Assembly: GCF_902686445.1 (NCBI RefSeq)
Contig: NW_025920104.1
Location: 3,410,001 to 3,474,000 of the forward strand
Direction: 5' to 3'
Length of the DNA stretch: 64,000 nt
DNA from: Sciurus carolinensis
Taxonomy: Eukaryota > Chordata > Mammalia > Rodentia > Sciuridae
The notes under the pieces were generated by a model. That model saw only the letters and a list, made by a program, of their open reading frames with translations, had not been told where the DNA came from and did no database searches. Position 1 is the first letter of the stretch, and every line of letters starts with the position of its first letter. Shown here in pieces: positions 59,847-64,000 of this stretch. The translations under genes were made by a program, and so were the position numbers.

Positions 59847-60780
59847 CTGATGGCATCTCTTTTTGTATCCTAGTAGCTGTGTGTGCCTTTATCTGTTCAC
59901 TTATTTATTTGAAAATGTCAATATTCTAATTTTTTCATTGGAATATTTTTATAAAGAGATGCTCACCTTTACCTAGTATTTGGTTACCCAGTGTATGGGT
60001 AACTAAGAAAAGGTAGAGTAATTTATTGATGTTTTTCACTCTGATTTGCTGATTATAAGATAGGTGGTTCCCTGAAGGAAGCCATCTATGATGTCTCATT
60101 TGAGAACTGAGTGTATTTCACGCCTTTAACTAGGTATCTGTCTTCAGGAACTCACAGTTCAGTAATGAGAGTTTGAGAATGACCAAGTCATGTGGTTATC
60201 CTGAATTAGCTCACCACTCAAGTTCAAATACAAGCATTGGATGTGGAAATGACCCTCTAGAGACAAATGACTTGATTACCTCCACCCCTCTATCCAGTTT
60301 TTCCCAGAATCAGCTCCTTCCAGTGCATTTGATCTGTACCACTATAAATAATGCAAGTGCAGTCTCTCTTTGTTAGAACCATACCCTCTGGATGGCTCAA
60401 TCTGTCATGTCCCTGCTCTTAAGATAATTTTGTCTTCTGTCTTTATTTCTCATAAATAAATTTCATAGTTTTTTTTTTTATTTTGAAGCCAGCCCATCAT
60501 GCTAACAGGAATCCTTTCTTTCATCCATGGGGGATGTGGAGTAAGAGATCTCTATGTATTGAAGGTTATTCTTATCATTAAACATATTACATAGGTCTAA
60601 TCCATTTCAAGTGTGATCATTATTGAAGCTGACATTATTACATCTTCAGTCAGTGGGAGACTCTTGAAGTTGACTCCTGAGTCCTAAAATCTGCCATTTC
60701 TGTTAGAAACCCTGTCTAAGGTGTGATATCAGCTTGGTCATTGTTTCTGTGTTTTGTTCTGACAGAAGTTAGAAATATGT
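59847..60780. other. Intronic DNA, unassigned
   Basis: Nothing recognised. Confidence 0.45.
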
Positions 60781-60782
60781 AT

Positions 60783-60984
60783 TTGTTTAGTCACCTTTTT
60801 TGCTGCTATGACCAAAGAACCTGACAAGAACAATTTTAGAGGAGGAAAAACTTATTTGTTGCTCCCATTTTTAGAGATCTCAGTCCATAGATGACCAACT
60901 CCATTCCTCAGAGTGTGAGGCAAGGCCATACATCATGGCAGAAGACTGTGATGGAAGAAAGTGACTCAGAACATTGCACTAAGA

Positions 60985-61042
<58 letters not shown>

Positions 61043-61267
61043 TCTGTTTGACAGGGAAAAATATAAATCCCAAAGACATGCATGCCCCCAGAAACCCGTC
61101 TCCTCCAGCCACACCCTACCTGCCCATAGTTACCACAAGTTAACCCCTACCAAGGGATTAATGTGTTGATTAGGTTAAATCTCTCGTAACCCAATCATTT
61201 AAATTAAACTTTCTTTCATTTTCTCACAAATGATCTTTTGGGAGCACCTAATATCTAAACCATAACA
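60783..61267 (-). mobile_element. MaLR-type solo LTR, reverse copy of the 8196 family
   Basis: Reading the minus strand from 61267: GTTTAGATATTAGGTGCTCC, AAATGATTGGGTTACGAGAG, and at the end a block matching GACTAAA. It aligns over its length with 8196-8612. An expanded (GA)n tract replaces the short CTCTCTCTG stretch of the other copy. Confidence 0.85.
60986..61039. repeat. (GA)n microsatellite inside the LTR
   Basis: About 27 uninterrupted GA units grown from a native CT-rich stretch of the LTR. Confidence 0.97.
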
Positions 61268-62920
61268 GTGCACATATTTAAGATAAGGAAAAAAATACTT
61301 CACAGGTTCTTATTGATACTGAAATTTTGACTTGAGAATACAAAAAGGAGTAATACACTTCCATGTTCTCCTAAATCTAAAGGTCAGCATTGTTGGTTTG
61401 TGTGGTATCATCTTGCATAGAAAGGTTCTCCTAAATCTAAAGGTCAGCATTGTTGGTTTGTGTGGTATCATCTTGTATAGAAAGGTGTGGCCATAGAATC
61501 TGGGATTCAGTTTTCCTTTAACAATAATGTTAAACATTTGCTTGCATGCTTCCTAGAATGAAACCCTGTCACTTTCTACTCCTACCAGCAATAACTTCCT
61601 TTTGGTGGAACTCCTTGATTACTTTTAGCTTCCCTAGTTAGGTGTGGTTCTTCAGAGTACCTAGTAAGGTGAATGGATTGATGGATAGATTGATGTCAAC
61701 AAGGGGGTAGGTTATTTTAAGTGACCAACACATGATTTTGGGAGCTGGCAAGTCTGAAATTTGTAGAATAGGCCATCAGACTGGAAACTCAGGCAGATTC
61801 TTGTGTTAATAGTCTTGACGCAGAGTTTCTTCAGCAAACACCAGTCTTTTCTGATAAGGCCTCACATTGATTTATTAAGTTCCACCATTTATGGAGGGTA
61901 ATCTGCTTTATTTAAAATCAGTTGAGTGTAAATGTTAATGACATCCACAGAGACTCTCATGCAAAATCTAAATTAGTGTTAGACTATAGACCTGGGCACC
62001 ATAACCTTAGCCAAGATGACACATGAAATTAACCATCACAGCTACATTGAATACTAAATTTATTGTTCAAATTGAGATTTCTTGAGAATAAGGAATTATA
62101 AATTATAATTAAATTCTTATAATTATATACATTGAGTATTATAGTTACGTGATTTTATTCATTGACCAACTGTTGTTTATCATTGGTGAACCTACAAAAT
62201 TGTCCTGTTAAGAAAATTATTCTAAATTATCAAGATTTATCTGTGTTCATTAAAGCAAAACAAAAACTGTTCTGTTGAGTTTCTCAACATTAAAAAGTAC
62301 ATAAATGGAATTCTCAGTAAATGTTCTTATATATTTAGTATCTTAGGCATTAAATGGGGTATTTATGTATTTCTGAAAAAATATATTTAAGAACTTGGTT
62401 GAATTATTTTTAATTGTCTCATAAAATTGTGTCTTTTTTCAAAGTTGTATTTTATGGGTTGCTAAATTTGAAAACATTGAAAAATTTTAAACATTTTGTT
62501 GATTTGTTTTTTCAACAGCTGCTAATCTATGAATTATGATTTTAAAATTTTAGTATAGGCTCAAATTATAAATACTAAGGTATCTGTTGATTTCAAAGCA
62601 AATTCTATCAAATTATTCTAAAATTTTGATATTTTAAAGTAGTTTAATATGTAAATATTCCAGTCCAATTATTTCACAGGTATTATCTCCTTTATTCTAT
62701 TTGGAAATCCAAATTTCTAGAAGGGAAAGCTTGTCACATAAGTTGTATCTACTTTAGAGCTTTTGAAAATTGTACCAAATTTATACACTTCTAATTTTTC
62801 AGGCATTCATAGGTTTATTTTATTCTGCCATATATTATAAACTTGTCTAAGTAAAAAAAATTCTCTTTAAATACTACATATTGAATGAAGATTTGTATTG
62901 CTATTATAAAATATCATATA
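61268..62920. other. AT-rich intronic DNA with a tandem duplication
   Basis: Apart from the 60-bp duplication at 61365-61484 nothing is recognised. 62040-62900 is strongly AT-rich. Confidence 0.45.
61365..61484. repeat. 60-bp tandem duplication, one mismatch
   Basis: 61365-61424 and 61425-61484 are identical except for C/T at 61416/61476. The unit begins GTTCTCCTAAATCTAAAGG. Confidence 0.97.
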
Positions 62921-62924
62921 TTCA

Positions 62925-63275
62925 AAGATTAAATAGCAGGCTTTTATTCCTCATAGTTCTAGAAAATGAGAAGTCTGAAGACCAAGGTGCTGAAATCTTC
63001 ATTGTCTGAAAAGGTAATGCTTCCTGGTTACAGAACTGCTTAGATCTTATGTCCTTCCATAGCCTTTCCTATATGTTTTCACTGAGAGAAAGGGAGGGTA
63101 GGAGAGACAGAATGATTTTGTCTCATCATTTTATAAAGGCATTAATATCATATTTAGGGATCCAAGTACATGACATAATATAACTTTAGTCACCTCCCAC
63201 ATGCCACACCTACACGTACAATCACATGTAGGTATTAGGATGGCAACTTAAGAATTTTTTGGTGGGATACATATT
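62925..63275 (-). mobile_element. MaLR-type solo LTR
   Basis: GCTTTTATTCCTCATAGTTC, AGACCAAGGTGCTGAAATC, then GTAGGTATTAGGATGGCAAC and TTGGTGGGATACAT form a reversed MLT/MST-like LTR. No viral genes. Confidence 0.65.
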
Positions 63276-63349
63276 TTTAATCTGTAGCTATTTCCAAATG
63301 ACTATGAATGAAATGAAACCAAGGTTTAGAAAGTGATTGAGGGATCTTC

Positions 63350-63359
63350 CAAGATGGCG
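63350..63359 (+). promoter_or_regulatory. YY1 site at L1 5' end
   Basis: CAAGATGGCG lies about 10 bp inside the element, where L1 promoters of other mammals carry a YY1 site that positions transcription start. Confidence 0.75.
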
Positions 63360-63652
63360 GACTAGAGGGCGACTGCATTTCATGTTGCTCCAGGACGCAG
63401 GATTCAAAAGAGGAGATAATGAGAGACTTGGGACCAACACAAAGCTGCCAGGTGAGTCTCTCCCTTTGGGGAGGCATCCCGGATGGGGCGATAGCCCCGG
63501 AACGCAGGGAACTTTGTGAAGTAGAGTTGCCTGGTGAGACACCCCTCCCCCCACTGAAGTGGTAAACACGGACAACTGGGATCATCATAGAGGTGGCGGC
63601 TCAGAACAGCGCTTGGAGTCAGAGCAACCCCTGGGGCTCCGGGTGGCTGCCT

Positions 63653-64000
63653 GAGGAGGAGCTGCTTGGCGAGCTGTTTGGACTCAGAGCAACTGCTTCT
63701 GAACACTGGGGGCTGCCCAGAGAAAGAGGAGAAGCGCGGCGGGTCTCTTGGTCTAGGAGTGACTGCATCAGAGATACAGGAAATTGCCAGAGGAGGAGCT
63801 GCGTGGTGAGCTGTTTGGACTCAGAACGACTGCTTCTGAACACCGGGGGGTGGCCCAGAGGAAGAGGAGAAGCACGGTGGGTTGCTTGGTCTAGGAGTGA
63901 CTGCATAAGAGCCACAGGCAGTTGCCAGAGGAGGAGTTGAGTGGTTAGTTGTTTGGACTCAAAGCGACCGCTCCTGAACACCAGCGGACTGCCTGGAGGA
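63653..64000 (+). repeat. Tandem ~137-bp L1 promoter monomers
   Basis: Unit starts (GAGGAGGAG...) are at 63653, 63790 and 63928, giving periods of 137 and 138 bp. Each unit contains a TTTGGACTCA block, a GCTTCTGAACAC-like block and GGTCTAGGAGTGACTGCAT. The third unit is cut by the window end. A partial, more diverged unit precedes at about 63609-63652. Confidence 0.88.

Larger units (their letters stand above)
14151..64000 (+). other. Intron 1 (runs off the window)
   Basis: I see no convincing second coding exon up to the window end: no open frame flanked by good splice sites outside repeats. The intron is therefore at least 49.8 kb. It is dense in SINEs, LINEs and LTRs in both orientations. 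Exons under about 80 bp could have been missed by eye. Confidence 0.6.
63341..64000 (+). mobile_element. L1 LINE 5' end (5' UTR), runs off the window
   Basis: It starts GGGATCTTCCAAGATGGCGG (63341), homologous over about 70 bp with the start of the full-length L1 (GGGAGATCCAAGATGGTGGA). It continues into GC-rich sequence with tandem monomers. ORF1 would lie to the right, beyond 64000. Orientation is the same as the host gene. Confidence 0.85.

Noticed and set aside
63653..64000. CRISPR array or host satellite
   Set aside because: The ~137-bp units are contiguous without spacers and start within an L1 5' UTR of a vertebrate genome; a monomeric promoter explains them better.

Overview
This is vertebrate nuclear DNA, almost certainly from a rodent of the squirrel family (Sciuridae). 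The evidence is the repeat fauna: tRNA-derived ID SINEs, B1-dID dimers (a 7SL-derived B1 monomer followed by an ID unit), young L1 LINEs and MaLR solo LTRs, all typical of squirrel-related rodents. No prokaryotic, organellar or exogenous viral gene is present. The species is inferred from memory of repeat families; no database was searched.

Layout. 1-2563 is the 3' part of a broken L1 ORF2 with its 3' UTR. 2564-13690 is intergenic DNA with MaLR LTRs, SINEs, a twin-primed L1 flanked by a 14-bp target-site duplication, a Tigger-like DNA transposon and a CA microsatellite. 13690-14290 is a CpG island holding the only host-gene evidence: two perfect CRE palindromes 19 bp apart, a YY1-type site on the start codon, and a 40-codon first coding exon (14031-14150) that ends in a consensus donor in phase 0. 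I do not recognise the protein. From 14151 to the window end I see no convincing second exon, so the remaining ~49.8 kb is read as intron 1.

Intron content. 14151-28160 is rich in SINEs and ancient repeats. 28855-31950 holds three L1 3' ends, one with a composite 3' UTR. 33764-39148 is SINE-dense. 38885-40950 is an L1 remnant with only the 5' UTR and part of ORF1. 42925-49449 is an essentially full-length but inactivated L1 on the minus strand. 49450-62925 is mostly unique or ancient-repeat DNA. 63341-64000 is the 5' end of another L1 on the plus strand, whose promoter region consists of ~137-bp tandem monomers.

The most notable items are the monomer-type L1 promoter at the right edge, its contrast with the non-monomeric 5' UTR of the full-length L1, the twin-primed L1, the telomere-like tract in an L1 3' UTR, and the CRE-pair promoter. 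I found no evidence of a wholly new biological system.
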